Source: Aquanectria penicillioides (lineage: Eukaryota; Ascomycota; Sordariomycetes; Hypocreales; Nectriaceae). From it: a stretch of DNA of 64,000 bases. Of this stretch, positions 39,300 through 52,200 are shown one piece after another; position 1 is the first letter of the stretch, and each line of letters opens with the position of its first letter. Both the position numbers and the translations under genes were made by a program. The stretch is from NCBI GenBank assembly GCA_003415625.1, contig PYIU01000011.1, forward strand, positions 1 to 64,000. The letters run 5' to 3'. The notes below the pieces were generated by a model. It was not told where the DNA came from. It ran no database searches and saw only the letters and a program-made list of their open reading frames with translations.

Positions 39300-40385
39300 A
39301 AATGCACTCTTTATGCCTATTATTTCTCTTTATCTCTCTCTCTCCTTACTATTGCTATTGCTTCTATTCCTATAGCTATAGATAATTTAACTCCTAAGGA
39401 TTGCATTTAAAGGCTAATACCTAAAATTTAGCTATATATTATTAAGATTGCCCTTAAGGAGCCTACTATTATTAGTAATAGGCTTACTAATAATGCCCCT
39501 AACTCTCTTTTGCTATCTTTTATGCACTATCTATTAGCTATTTAATATAATCTTTAACCTACTATTTAATAAATCTGCCTTTAGGCCTTAGGCTATAACT
39601 ACTATAGCAATAATCCTAATAGCATTAAGGATAATTTAATTAAGGTTTAGTTTAGCCTTAATATTAATACTTTAGCTATCTTTAACCTTTAAATGCTTTA
39701 CTATATTATTGCAGCTAATTATATCCTTAATCTAAAGCTAATTTACCTAATTAAGTGTATTCTTATAGTTAAGTTTGGATTTAATATTAACTTTACTAAA
39801 AGCAGCTAGGGTCCCTACCTTCCTTTTTAAACGTACTATTAATATATCTTTACCTCCCTTTTTTTAGTATTGCTACTTAATATAGGTTCCCTACCCCTTC
39901 TTTATTATATTACCTTTATCTTTTAAGCATCCCTACACCTTAATCTACTTATATTTTGGCTAGGCCAACCCCCTTAGGCTAGATCTAGCTGCAATAAAGA
40001 GTTTATTTATAAGCCAACTAGCGCTAAAGGTAGCATTCCTTATATATAGTTCTATAATATTAAGTATAAATGCTTTTAGAATATAAATAAAATTAATATT
40101 TTATTTTAGGTAAATAAAAAGGCTATAAGCAGTAGTGTGCAGTTTGATATAATCTTGTATTTTATAGTTGCTTGCATTAGTATAAAAGCAGTAGCAGCCC
40201 TAATTGCCTATTTAGTAGCTAGCAATTAAGTGCAGCTAATTAACTATTATTATAATAAAGAGCAGCAAATAAGACTAATCTATACTCTTTAGTATTATCT
40301 TTAATAAGGCATTAAAGCGGCCGCCACTATAACTATATATAGGGGACTATTAAATATAAAGGAAACCTATATATATAACACTTAA
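39300..40385 (-). pseudogene. Partial copy (C) of the A/B right-half relic
   Basis: Minus-strand copy of only the N-terminal third of the relic, ending (5' side) at gtggcggccgctttaatgcc on the reverse strand near 40,325. Landmarks shared with A and B include aaggattgcatttaaaggct (39,401) and ttattttaggtaaata. The rest of the element is missing. It stands opposite copy D across the 76-bp array. Confidence 0.75.
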
Positions 40386-43080
40386 GAAAGGGAATAGAAG
40401 ACTTAAATAGGTTTAGGGATGCTATTAATTGCTTTTAGCCTTATCTTAATAATATTATATTGGCTATAAAAGGAATTTAGTTTAGGGCAGTTACTTAAAT
40501 AGCACTTCTTTATTTTTAACTTTAAAGAGAGTCTTAGGAACTAGATTTAAATAAAAAATATAAAAAAAAAAAAAACAATAGTTTAATAAAAAATATAAAA
40601 ATAGTAAAGAATAAGAAAGAAAGGTAAAATAAATTAGCTAAAAATAAAGAACTAAATTAAATTATTTAAGTAAGTAGTTAATAAATAAGAAAAAAGTATA
40701 GCTTAATTAATTGAAACTATTTAATAAAGGAGCTAAAAAAAAAATAGTATAGCAAAAGATAGTGTATTAATAATATTTAGCTAAACTATTTTAGTATTAA
40801 TTCTATTAATATTATTATTTATTTATTTTTATTAATTATATAAGTAATAATTAATTTACTTACTCTATATTACTTTACTTTAATTAATTACTTACTTTAT
40901 ATTAATTTACCTTAACTTAAGAATACTTAAACCTTTTTATATTACTTTATTATTACTTAATCTATTATACCTAATCTATTCTACTACTATTAAATCTATT
41001 AGCTACCCTAAACTAAGACCAGGCTAGTATATATATCCTTTATATAACCTTAAAATTAAATATACATTAAGAAATAATTATAATTATAATTATAATTACA
41101 TTAATTATATAGTAAATTTAATAATTTATATATTAGTGTATTGGCTTTAATTTAGCCTTATTAGTGTATTTTAAGCTAAATAAAACCTTTAGCTTAAGTG
41201 TTCTCTATCCCTGCCTAAATGCTATCTTTAGCTTTAACCCACTCCTAAATTCTCTATAGTGCTCACTTTCTATATGCATTAAAATAAGCAGGCAGGCTAT
41301 TATATATGCCATTATTATAATACTACACTTTTAATTAGTCTAAACTAGTACTTAATTAAGTGCAGTATGCCTTAATTAAGGCTAGCTATAGCCCAATAAG
41401 AATGTTTTAGGCTTTAGTAGCTATAGTAACTTTATTATTTAGGTTAGTATTATAAATTAATAGTACCTTTTCCCTTTCTTTATTGCAATTAATTAATGCT
41501 ATAGCCTAAAACTACTAGTCCTTAAAGATGCCTAATTGATTAATACTATAGTTAGGACTAAATGTCCTTATTAAATAATGGAAGAAGCTAAAACAGACCT
41601 AAGCATTGCCCTTTAGCTTTAAGAACTATTAAAATAGGGTATAAAACTCCTTCTAATGCCTCTTATATCCTTTCTAGCTATCCTTTTATGCCTTATCTTT
41701 ATAGCTAATTAGGCATAGATGCATAAATGGCCTACTATTAATATTAAGAGCCTTAAGATAATTATATAGTAGCTGCCTATATAGAATAAGTTGCCTTTTA
41801 GGAATCTTTAGTATTATAGGTAAGCTACTAGCATAAGGTATAATAGGGAGGTAAACCTTAAGATATAAGTAATTAATTAATTGCGCTATTATTTAAGTAA
41901 GAAAAGATTAATATTTAATAATATAAGCTAGTATTAGTATTAAAATCCACTTACTAATTGTTATTTAAAGTTAAAGTTAATATAGATTTTAATAGATAGG
42001 TAGGTCAATTAGTTAGTTATTTAATTGGTTGATTGATTACTTAATTAATTAATTGGCTAATAGCTTCTATTAAAGCTAGGCAGTTAGTTTAATAGTAGTA
42101 GGGCTTCTCTCCTTTTGAATTAAAGGCAGGAAATATATATAATTAAGCAGTTATTGTATAGATTAAAAAGGCTTAATTGCTTAAACATTAGTGCAGTTAT
42201 AGTCTAAATGTATAGCAGTAGTTAAAGCAAAAGGCTTACTTAATAAAATAGGTCCCTACCCTCCCTTTATATACCTAATATATAGATAGTATAGTAAAGA
42301 AAAGGTAAAGATTAAAAACCTTTAAGCTAGTATCTTAATACTTTATCTAGCAGTTTTAACCTATTATCCTTAAGTTAAGAAACCCTATTAAACTGCCTAA
42401 TATAAAGCAAAAGTAATAGGATCTTTAATATTAAAAAGCAATAATAACCTAACCTTTATACCTTAATGCTAGAGTTAATCTAAAGGATATTTTTATTATA
42501 GCTAGAACTCTATAGTGGCATTAGGCTTTAAGGCAAATATTGCTCTTGCCTTTACTATACTATTATTAACCCCTTATTAATTAATAGAAGTAAATTGCAA
42601 ATATATTTTATGTTTTAGCTGCCCTTTTAAGCTAGGCGACCTTAATATAATAGAATAAATTTCCCTTACTTTATAAAATAGGCTAGATTTTTTTTAAGGA
42701 AGGGATCTTTTTAATATAAACTTTAGCTATTATAGCATTTACCTACTAAAAGACTACCTTCTTAATTTAGTGCTTAGCTTGCAATAATAGATATAGAATA
42801 GAATAAGTGCACTTTAATAAGCTATAGTGAACTAGCAGTTAGGTTGAAATCCCTTTAGTAGCTGTACTGCATGCAGCTAGGTTTATAAGGAGCCAATATA
42901 AACTATTATAAATCGCTAATAAAGCTGAAGTCTATAAGCCTATTTAATTAATGGCATTAAGTGTATCTATAAAAGAATAAATACAATTAAAGTAAGGATA
43001 TACTATACAATTGGCTGTAAGCTAGCAAGCTAGCTAGCAGTAAAAGTAGAGCCTTAATGCTATAAAAAGGTCTTCTAAAT
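40386..43080. other. AT-rich stretch without a recognisable gene
   Basis: This contains an A-run near 40,560-40,580, a (TTATAA)n-like stretch at 41,075-41,100, and a diverged ATTG/ATTA tetramer run at 41,998-42,060. No frame shows a motif I can name on either strand. Confidence 0.55.
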
Positions 43081-43089
43081 AATAAACTT

Positions 43090-43275
43090 AGTCCCTAATA
43101 TAAATAAATAGATCTAGTAGTAGCAATAGCAGCCTATAGTGCTAAAGAACTTAAGTAGAGGACCTAGCTAGTAGCCAGAAGCCCCCAGTATAAACAAATA
43201 GCTCTAGTGGCAGTAAAAGCAGCCTATAGTGCTAGGAGCCTATATAGAGGACCTAGCTAATAACTGAAGGCCCTA
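43090..43275. repeat. 89-bp tandem duplication
   Basis: Two units with 89-bp spacing (gacctagcta at 43,161 and 43,250) share agcctatagtgct and tagaggacctagcta. They keep more G and C than the surroundings. 89 is not a multiple of three. Confidence 0.85.
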
Positions 43276-43844
43276 GAAGATAAATATATAGTATAAGTTA
43301 GGCTCAAACAGCTAGGCAAAACATACTGCTATAGGGTAATCCACTTATAGATACACTATTATACTAAAAAAACTAAGTATACTGCTAAATACCTATCCCT
43401 TTAGTAAGGCCTAGCCGTTTAAATAAAGAGTTAGCTCTAGCAATTAGGCAGTATAAATTAATATTATTTTATGCCAGATCTAATAGCTAGGCTAGGCTAT
43501 AACCGCTATAGCTAGCAGTTAGGTTTAGATTGATAGCTAGCTTAGCCTGGCTGCCTAGCTGGCTTGGCTGCTCCCTCTTATATACCCTTTAAGGGCCTTT
43601 TAGTTCTATATATACTAAAGCCAGTTTAAGGGCTAATTCCGATTTTCTGCAATATCCATTACTATAGGAAAATAAAAAAATTAACTTACAGCTATATAAC
43701 AGCCAAACCATTTTATATGCATTTCTTAAACTTAAGAAATTCAAAAGGGCTATTACAGCCAGGCTTAAAGCTAGCTACCTTATGCAGCCAATCTAAGACT
43801 AAGGCCTATAGCCTACTAAAATTACTACTACTACTGCTATTAGC
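43276..43844. other. GC-richer island without a recognisable gene
   Basis: Notable for preserved words such as cctggctgcctagctggctt at 43,548-43,567 and aagggccttttagttc. It may be a relic of a low-copy element such as an LTR, but I see no terminal repeats or coding motif. Confidence 0.45.
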
Positions 43845-44790
43845 TAGCTTAAATAGCTGTGCCTACTAGTAGTTGCCTTCCTTAGCCGCTACTATTAGTT
43901 ATGCTAGTTAGCAGTTGCCTTCTATTAGGCGCTATTAATAGCTATACCTATTAGCAGTTATAGTTAACTAGCCACTGCTATTAATTGTGCTAGCTATACC
44001 TATTAGCTACTGCAATTAACTAGCTGCTGCTATAAGTTATGCCTATTAGTAGTTGCCTTCTATTAGGCGCTACTAATAGCTATACCTATTAGCAGCTATA
44101 GTTAACTAACTGCTGCTATTAATTGTATTAGCTATGCCTATTAGTTACTGCAATTAACTAGCTGCTGCTATAAGTTGTGCCTATTAGCAGTTGCTAGCTC
44201 TAATAGCTATGCCTACTAATAGCTATAATTAATAAGCCGCTACTATTAGCTATGCCTAATAGTAACTATAGTTAACTAGTTGTGCCTATTAGCTGCTATA
44301 GTTAACTAGCCTATACTATTAGCCTTACCTATTAGTAGCTATAGTTAACTAACTGCTACTATTAGCTATATTAGCTATATATATTAGCAGTTGCAGTTAA
44401 CTAGCTACTGCTATTAGTTATGCCTATTAGTAACTACAATTAACTAGCTATATCTATTAGCTGCTACAATTAATTAACTGCCTGCTATTAGCTATATCTA
44501 TTAGCAGTTACTAGCTTTAATAGCTATATCTATTAGTAGCTATAATTAATTAATTACTGCTATTAGCTGTGCCTATTAGTAATTACAGTTAACTAGCCAC
44601 TACTATAAGTTGTGCCTATTAGTAGTTGCAGTTAACTAGCTGCTACTAGTAGCTATGTCTATTAATAGCTATAGTTAACTAGCCGCTACTATAAGTTATG
44701 CCTATTAGCAGTTGCTATTAATTAGCCGTACCTATTAGCAGCTATAGTTAACTGGCCTATGCTATTAGCTCTATCTATAAGTTTAGGAGA
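43845..44790. repeat. Hierarchical minisatellite: 43-bp units, 138-bp higher order
   Basis: About 20 diverged units built on tgcctattagcagttgc followed by gttaactagctgctgct. In the clearest part the marker gttgccttctattaggcgc recurs at 43,914 and 44,052, a 138-bp period made of 52 + 43 + 43 bp units. Later units are less regular. Rich in GC dinucleotides (tgct, agcc), with C and G still present. Confidence 0.88.
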
Positions 44791-45923
44791 ACTGGTATAG
44801 AGTAGCTATATAGGGTAGCTATATAGGGTAATTGCATTCTATTAGCATAAATAAACAACCCAATAGAAAAATATATACATTCTGCCTAAATAGCTAGGTA
44901 TAGGGTATACTAATAGAGTATATATCTATTAGTGCAGCTAGGCATTTATAAACTACCTAATTATATATAAAAGCACTTAATTAAATGCTTTTTATAGCCT
45001 TAAGGTATTATTAGGCTGCTATTCTTTTTTAATCTATTAATTGCAAGAGGAATGCTATAGTTTTTAATGCACTTTTACTATATTTTAACCTTTATGTTCT
45101 ATATAAGCAATAAGGATTTATGCCTATAAGGAAACTTCTTTTATAGCTTTTAGTATAGCTTAGTTACCCTTATTAGGAATTTTAGCCTAATTAATTGATT
45201 TTTATATATAATACCTAGCCCTTTATATACTATTAATAAAAGGCATAAATCTATTTTTATTATTTTTTTTAATAATTAAAAGTCTATTTTTATTATTTTT
45301 GGATAATTAAGCGTAAGGAGCCTATAGTAGAATTTTAGCTAATATGCCTTAATTACCTCTTTCTTACTAAAATTATAATGGAATTGCTATAGATTTATAT
45401 ACGCTCTTTCTGCTGTATTCTAATAATTCCATTCTATATAGGCATTAAAAGATTATGCCCATAAAGGAACTTCTTAAATAGCTTTTAATATAACTTAATT
45501 GCTATTAATTAAAATCTTAGCCTATTTAATCTATTACTAAATATAATCCTTAAACCCTTTTTATATTACTATTTATATTTTATTAAACCTCTTTAATAAT
45601 AGATAAGTATTGCTGCATTTAGTTTTAATTATTGCTATTAAATACTTATATAATAAATCCTTTTAGATCCTTATAAAGGTAGAGTAATTCTTTCTATAAT
45701 GCATTTAGCTTCTTATCTAGCAATAGCTATAACTTATTATTTTATAGGCTATTTTAGGCTTTATCTACCTATATTTAATCCAATTCCTAAAGCACTTAAT
45801 TGCTTATACCTTTATACTTTAAGGTAAGGTAAAGTAATATATAGATTAGCATTTATAATATATATAAAAGTATATATAAGCTAGTATTAGTAATAAAACT
45901 TATTGATTTTTTTAGTTATTTTA
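44791..45923. repeat. Diverged tandem duplication of about 325 bp in AT-rich sequence
   Basis: The block at about 45,100-45,240 (ctatataagcaataagga, ggaaacttcttttatagc, ttttagcctaattaa) recurs at about 45,427-45,560 (ctatataggcattaaaaga, ggaacttcttaaatagc). No coding frame found. The remainder is A/T-rich. Confidence 0.6.
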
Positions 45924-48900
45924 AAGATTTATAAGATTGACTTATTATTTTGGTCCCCTTAAGGAAAGTTATTAGGCTAAAGGAACTAAAGCATTTATAT
46001 AATTATATTTATTGCAAATAATATTGCTTCCTTTCTCTTTAGTATAGCACTAAATGCACACTCCTTTAATGCTACCTATAGTATTACTAAAGATACAATT
46101 AAAGTAAGCATTAATATTAGCATTAGGTTATATAAAAGGGTCCTAAGATTTTACTGTAAATAATTCTATACCTATTAATAATACTTTAATACTTTATAGT
46201 TAGTATTGCTCTTACTAAATAATGCCTTTAGCTTTATAAATCTATTATTAATTAGCTATAGGATCTTCTTAAATAAAATGCTATAGTTAAAGTTAATTCT
46301 TTATTGCCTTTACTGCTTTCTTAATATACTATTGCCTTTTTATTGCTAGATAGCTTTAAGTGCTGCTTGCTTTAGGCTGCTAGATAGGGCCGCTAATACA
46401 TTAAGTACTATTATTAATTCTATTAGCTATATAATGCATTAATATATTAGTTTTTATTAATGCTGGCCTAATATTTACTTAATTTTAATAGATTGCATTA
46501 TTACTACTAGCCTATTAATTTACTAAGACTTTATAATAGCTTTTAAGCTTATATATTTAATAGTTATATATACTATAGGGAACTAAATTAAATACATTAG
46601 CATAAAGGCAGTTGCCTTTTTTATATTTTAGTTAATTATAGTATTATATATCTCTTTAGTAAAGTTCTATTTTATCTTTATTATTACTATTAGATTACTA
46701 GCTATCTACCCTTCTTTTAGGACTAATACCTTAAGTAGCTCCTTAAGCCTTCTATATTAATATTAGCTTAAATTTTAGGTTTACTTAATTATTATTTTTA
46801 TAGATTAAAAGGGAGAGAGACTAAAATAATATAGAGCAAGTATAGTTAGTAAAGTATAATATAATACTAAAGCTTAACTTACTGCTAGTAAAATAGCTCC
46901 TTATATTGCTTTTATGCTTTAAGCATATAGCTAGCTTATATAGCTGGCTTGCTTTAGCCGCTATAAGAAGCCTTATTTAGCCTTTAGTATAGCTAGGTAC
47001 CAATAAAACCTTTTATTTAAGGTATCTATAGATTCTAAAAAGCCTTTTTAAGAAATTGGCTAGTGCTAGAAATGCTATAAATAGACTGTCCTTTAAGCTT
47101 AATAAACTAAAGATAGCTATATTAGTTTATTGCTACTACTAGCCTATAGTAATAAGCTAAAGTAGCAATATAAAGTAAGGTAGGGCAGTTATTAGCTAAT
47201 TTAGGCTATTAGCTAAAATTTATAATACTATTAGCATTTTAAAAGTTTAATATAGCTAAATTAATATATAGCCACTCTACCTTATATAAACTCTTTATAG
47301 TGCCTAGCGGCCTAAATATAAAAGATATAAGTGCTTATATATCTTTAGTTAATAAAATATTATTTAATTGATTTAGAACTGCTACTTCTTTTAAGCTTAT
47401 TAACTCTAGCCCTTACTCTTTACTAATAGTAAACTAGCGCTCTATTTCCCTAATAGTAAGTTTAAATACCCTTAAAAAGGATATAAGGACCTTAGGAAAT
47501 ACTTTAGGAGGAAACCAATGCAAGATCTATAAGTAAAGCTATCTATCCTTAAGGAAGAATCTTATTAATTAAAAGATTGGCTAAAGTACTATTATAAATA
47601 TCTACTATATAGGCACTAGCTTAAATATATAGATAGATACAATTTATTTAAAGCAAAATAAATACTTTTCTTAATTAATTGTAGCTTAAATTTATTGCCT
47701 TTTTTATATAAATAGTATTAATGCACTTAAATTATTTAGGCTTAAATAACTATAAACTCTATCTAAAAGCCATTATTGCTTAGCTTTAATATAGAGTATA
47801 GCCTCTACCTTTAAGTAAAGCACTATTAATGCAGCTATTGCTAAACTTTAGGTAGCTAGAAAAGCATTAGCTTAAGGCTATATCTATCTTTTAATATTAG
47901 AATAGGCCTAGAAAAACTTAAATAAAAGGATATCTATGCCTTTATTTTAAAAGCTTATATTATCTTTTATAATAGTAAGTAAGCTATTATTAAGAAAGGC
48001 TAGTGGCTTAGGTAATAAGAAGTTCCTATAGCTTAAATTAAATCCTAAAGAATAGAAGGAATAGTTCTTATAGCTTATATACTCTTTAGCTAAATAATTA
48101 CAATCTACTAAAAGATAAACTGCTTTTACTTACTTTTAGGTAAAGCTGCAAGTAGCAGTACAATAAATATTAATAGTAAGGGCATAAGAGATACTCTTAA
48201 TATAGTTTAAATAGTACTTTTGCTTAAGTTCTATATATAGCTAGTGCAGCCTAAGACTGTATAGCTTGTCTTAAGTGCCTTATTGGCAGGCTGGTATATT
48301 TCTTTATTGGGTTAGGCTGCTATTAAGTAGACCCAATTAAGCACTTATAGCATTATTAGCATTTATTTAACTTTAGCTTTAGCTTTTACTTTTACTTTAG
48401 CTTTAGCTTTAGTTATAGATAAAAAGGCTAGAGCTCTTTATTCTAGAGTAGCCTTTAGTACTGTTCCTATTCTTCTTATTAAAGCTATTGCCCTTTAGCT
48501 TATTATTACTATTCTCTTTATTCTCTTTATTATTTTTATTTAGCTATATCTATGCCTTTTATTTAAGTGATTTAACCTATTTATTTACTTCTATTTTAAT
48601 ATTAGTGCTATAGTTATATATATAGAAAGCTGGCTTGTTTTCGGTCCAAAATGGCTTATATATATATTGATTAATAAAGTCTAACTAGCCCTTTATAAAG
48701 ATTTCTTGGAAAGCTATTTACTTATTGTATATAATTGATTGTAATTACTGGCCATTTAAGGCTTAAGCTAGCTCTATGCCCTCTTTAAGTAGATTGCTAA
48801 TTAAGAAAATTGATTTAATATAAAATGCAAGTAAATTAGTATAGTGTTTGGCTAAAGCACTTCCTAATAAAGATATCTTTTAGTAAGGAGGCTTAGGCGC

Positions 48901-49025
48901 TAATCCCTGCACTAAATGCATTACTATAAAATATAGCTTTTAGGCAATACTAGCAGTAAGCCAAAAGGTCTGCTTAAAGAGATTAAAGGGTATATAAGGA
49001 CCCTATTTATTATTGTATAGTGCCT
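45924..49025. repeat. 3,102-bp duplicated block, copy Y1
   Basis: Aligned to 54,461-57,562 in direct orientation with a constant offset: aagatttataagatt at 45,924 and 54,461, tgcct at 49,021 and 57,558, both 8,537 bp apart. There is thus no net insertion or deletion over 3.1 kb. Y1 is the less mutated copy. Confidence 0.95.
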
Positions 49026-49275
49026 GCTAGTAATGGAATAATATTGTAATGTTATTAAAGAATTGCTTGCTTTAGCGGGCAATTGGTTGTAAAGGGGTCC
49101 TTACTATATTAAAGTAGTTAAGATAGAACCTTAAATAGTATATGTCTTTTTTGCTAGCCGGTTTGCACCTAGCCTTATAGCTTCTATAGTTAATTGTAAA
49201 TAGTTAGTAAAGTATATTAATAGCATTTAGCCTATTAAAATTAAATATATCTATCTTTACTATAAGTTTATCCCC
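45930..49275 (-). pseudogene. Long unidentified protein relic Y1
   Basis: A minus-strand frame of about 1,100 codons, from roughly 49,275 down to 45,930, can be read through RIP-type stops. The N-terminal third is nearly open: NFNRLNAINILY, YYLRFYLNYFNIVRTPLQP, TFWLTASIAQKLYFIVMHL, LLGSALAKHYTNLLAFYI, YIYKPFWTENKPAFYIYNY. Then comes an originally acidic linker (now Asn/Lys-rich) and a Ser/Ala-type hexamer repeat encoded near 48,365-48,420. Downstream blocks include KAVYLLVDCNYLAKEYISY, RRWLLDRV-like words, LKEVAVLNQLNNILLTKD and RPLGTIKSLYKVEWLY. No catalytic motif I recognise. Half-length copy Y2 shares the frame. Could be a transposon-borne protein or a subtelomeric gene family. Confidence 0.65.
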
Positions 49276-52200
49276 TAAAGATAAAAAATAAATATCTATT
49301 AATTAATAATAATAATAATAGTAATAATAGTAATAATAGTAATTATAATTATAAAAGATATTAAATATATATATTTAAATTAATAATAGTTAATTAAGTG
49401 GTTAATTTACTATATTTAAGTTTGCTGCTCTTTAGCTAGTAGCTTATTCTTTCTATTCAATCTTGCATTTTATAAATAGAGATTGTCTGCTGATTTAGGC
49501 AATATATAGCCCTTTTAGTAGTTGCTATTATTCTCTTCTTTTAGCTGCTTTATATCTATTTTATTAATATTAGTTAATTTATTAATAATGCTGCTATTAT
49601 AGTGTTTAATGTCTTATATATCCTTACTTTATATAAGGATAATTATATTGCTTATATTAAGAAAATAAAGCAATTAAAGCAAATTAGTTAAAAAGTAAGA
49701 AATAAATTGCTAGCTATCTTTTGCTTATATTCAGTTCTTTCTTTAGTCTTCTTAAGGTAAAGGCAATAATATATAGAGTAAATATCCTATCTTAATAGGT
49801 ATTGCTTATTTTAACCTAAAGGTCTAATAAAACTTAGCAATAGTGCCTTTAGAGGTAAGATATAATAGTAAACCCTACTTTCTAATAGTTAGCTATAAGT
49901 ATAATTAGCTATAAGTGAAAATTAATAGCTTATAAATTAAGTATAGTATATACTTTATGGCTTAAATAAGGATAGAGTACAATATATATATAATAGCTCT
50001 TTATTAATATATTATTATTTAATACTTATTTTCTTATAGTTATTATACTTTAGTAGAAAGGAATAGAAATAAAAATAAAAAAAAGAAAAAGTATATCTCT
50101 ATTTAATATAAATGGCTCTTTCTATCTTTCTTATATTATCTTTTATTCTCTCTCTCTTTCTTTCTTTCTTTTCTTTCTCTCCCTTTATTATAATAATAAT
50201 AATATTGCTATTAGGCTATCCCTCTATATTCTATTTAATCTATAAACTGCCCCTATCTTATGCCCTTTTATAGGCAGTGCTATTTAAGGCTTAAGGCCCC
50301 CCTTCTTATAGCTATTGCTTAGTAGCTGGCTTAAATGCAGCTTTAGATGCATTAGTATTGTTTGTAGCTAATTATAATATAAGGTTCTAGCTAAGGTTAA
50401 ATGTATATCCTTATAAATAGCCTTATTATTGCACCCTTCTAGCACTTTTGCCTTTAATAATAATGGAAGCCTATTAGATCCTATATTCTTTACTTTTTGC
50501 TTTTTTATTTTAGCTATAATCCCCCTTTCTTTTCTTTTTAGCTGATCTTTAGCCTTAGCTCTAGCTTTAGCTTTAGGTCTAATAGAGCATACATTATTAT
50601 TAAGGTCCTATATTTTACTAGGTTCTAATAATGCTATAAAAGGAAATAAAAATAGTATTACCTATTTCACTTATATATTAATATAGTCAATTAGCCTTAA
50701 GTCTATTTTTTAAGTATAATCTTAAGTAAGGAGATTATACTTATTCTTTATAGATTTAATTAATATATAGGCTTCCTTTAATAACTCTTTCTTTAGCCTT
50801 AGGCTACAACTATTACTATCTAAGGCCTATTAGTATTGCCTAATTACCTAAAGATTAATAGAGTAGTTAATAGTAGCAATAAGTTATATTAAGGCATTTT
50901 AGCTATTTAAGGTAGGGTTCTTAGCTACTTTAGGAATATTATAAACTAAATTATATAGAGCCTATATTATAATTAAATGTATCTTTTTACTATTGCTATT
51001 ACTACTGCCGCTATTGCTACTATAGGTAGTAGGCAAAGATTTATTATTAGCTATAATGCCTATAGCCTACTAATATTACTAAAACTGCAGCCTAATAAAA
51101 ACCTTAATAAAATATAAGAGATCCTTTTAAAATTTATTGCTAAACCTCTTGCTATATATATAGTAGCTTTATTTATCTTTACTCTTTTTAAAAACAATAT
51201 TTAAAAAGGCCTTTATTGCTAAATGCTTAAGATTGTTAATATAACTGTAGATAAAGTTAAGCACTTAATGCTTAAGCTAGATTGATAATGTTTTTATTTG
51301 CTTTTTATTAATTTTATAGTTATTCCTTTTGTTAGGTAGGGTAGTAAGTAGCTAAACCTAAAGTATAAATCCTTTTTAAATTAAGGGCTTATTGCTTTTT
51401 TATTAAATAGAAAGAATAGTAAAGTTTAAGTCAATCTATTATATTATATACTCTATAATTGCTATTATTATTTGCCTATTTTCTTTTAATATCTAAAGAA
51501 ACTTATAAATATTTAGGAAATAGAATTAAGGCCTTTTAATAAGGAACTTATATAGCTAATAATATAATTTATTATTAATAGCTATTAGAAATCCTATATA
51601 ATGGCAGTGGCGGCAGTGGCAGTGGCAGTGTGTTTTTAAATTAGCTTAGCTACCCTTATTTACTACCCTATATAGATAAAACACCTTATAAATTTTAAAT
51701 GCTTTTACCTTAGTATATCCTTTTAGTAGGATATTAATTAATCTCTTTTAATTCTACTTTTAAATATAATAAATAGCATTATCTACTAAAAGCTTATTAA
51801 GAGTTTAGATTACTAAATTAAATCTCTAGAACTAATACTAATTGTAAGTAAAGGAGAGAGTATTTTATAAGCAAATAAACCTTTAAAATAATAATAATAT
51901 TAGCTAATAAAGGGAATAAAATTTATATTATTAATTCTTTTATTAGCTATCCATTTCTATATAAATAGATTAAATAAAATTTAGCTAATACTAGTATTGC
52001 ACTAATATATAATTATGCTTTTCTATTATATATTATTCTATAAGGTGCCTAAGCAAGTAAAAGGAAATTTTAGTTCCTTGCCTAAATATAATACTTAAAG
52101 CATTTAGCTTTTTATTGCTAACTTTTTCCCCTAAAATAGTTGTTTGTTTTAATTTAATGCTGTAATTAGCTGCATTTAGATCTAGCTATAGCTATCTAGC

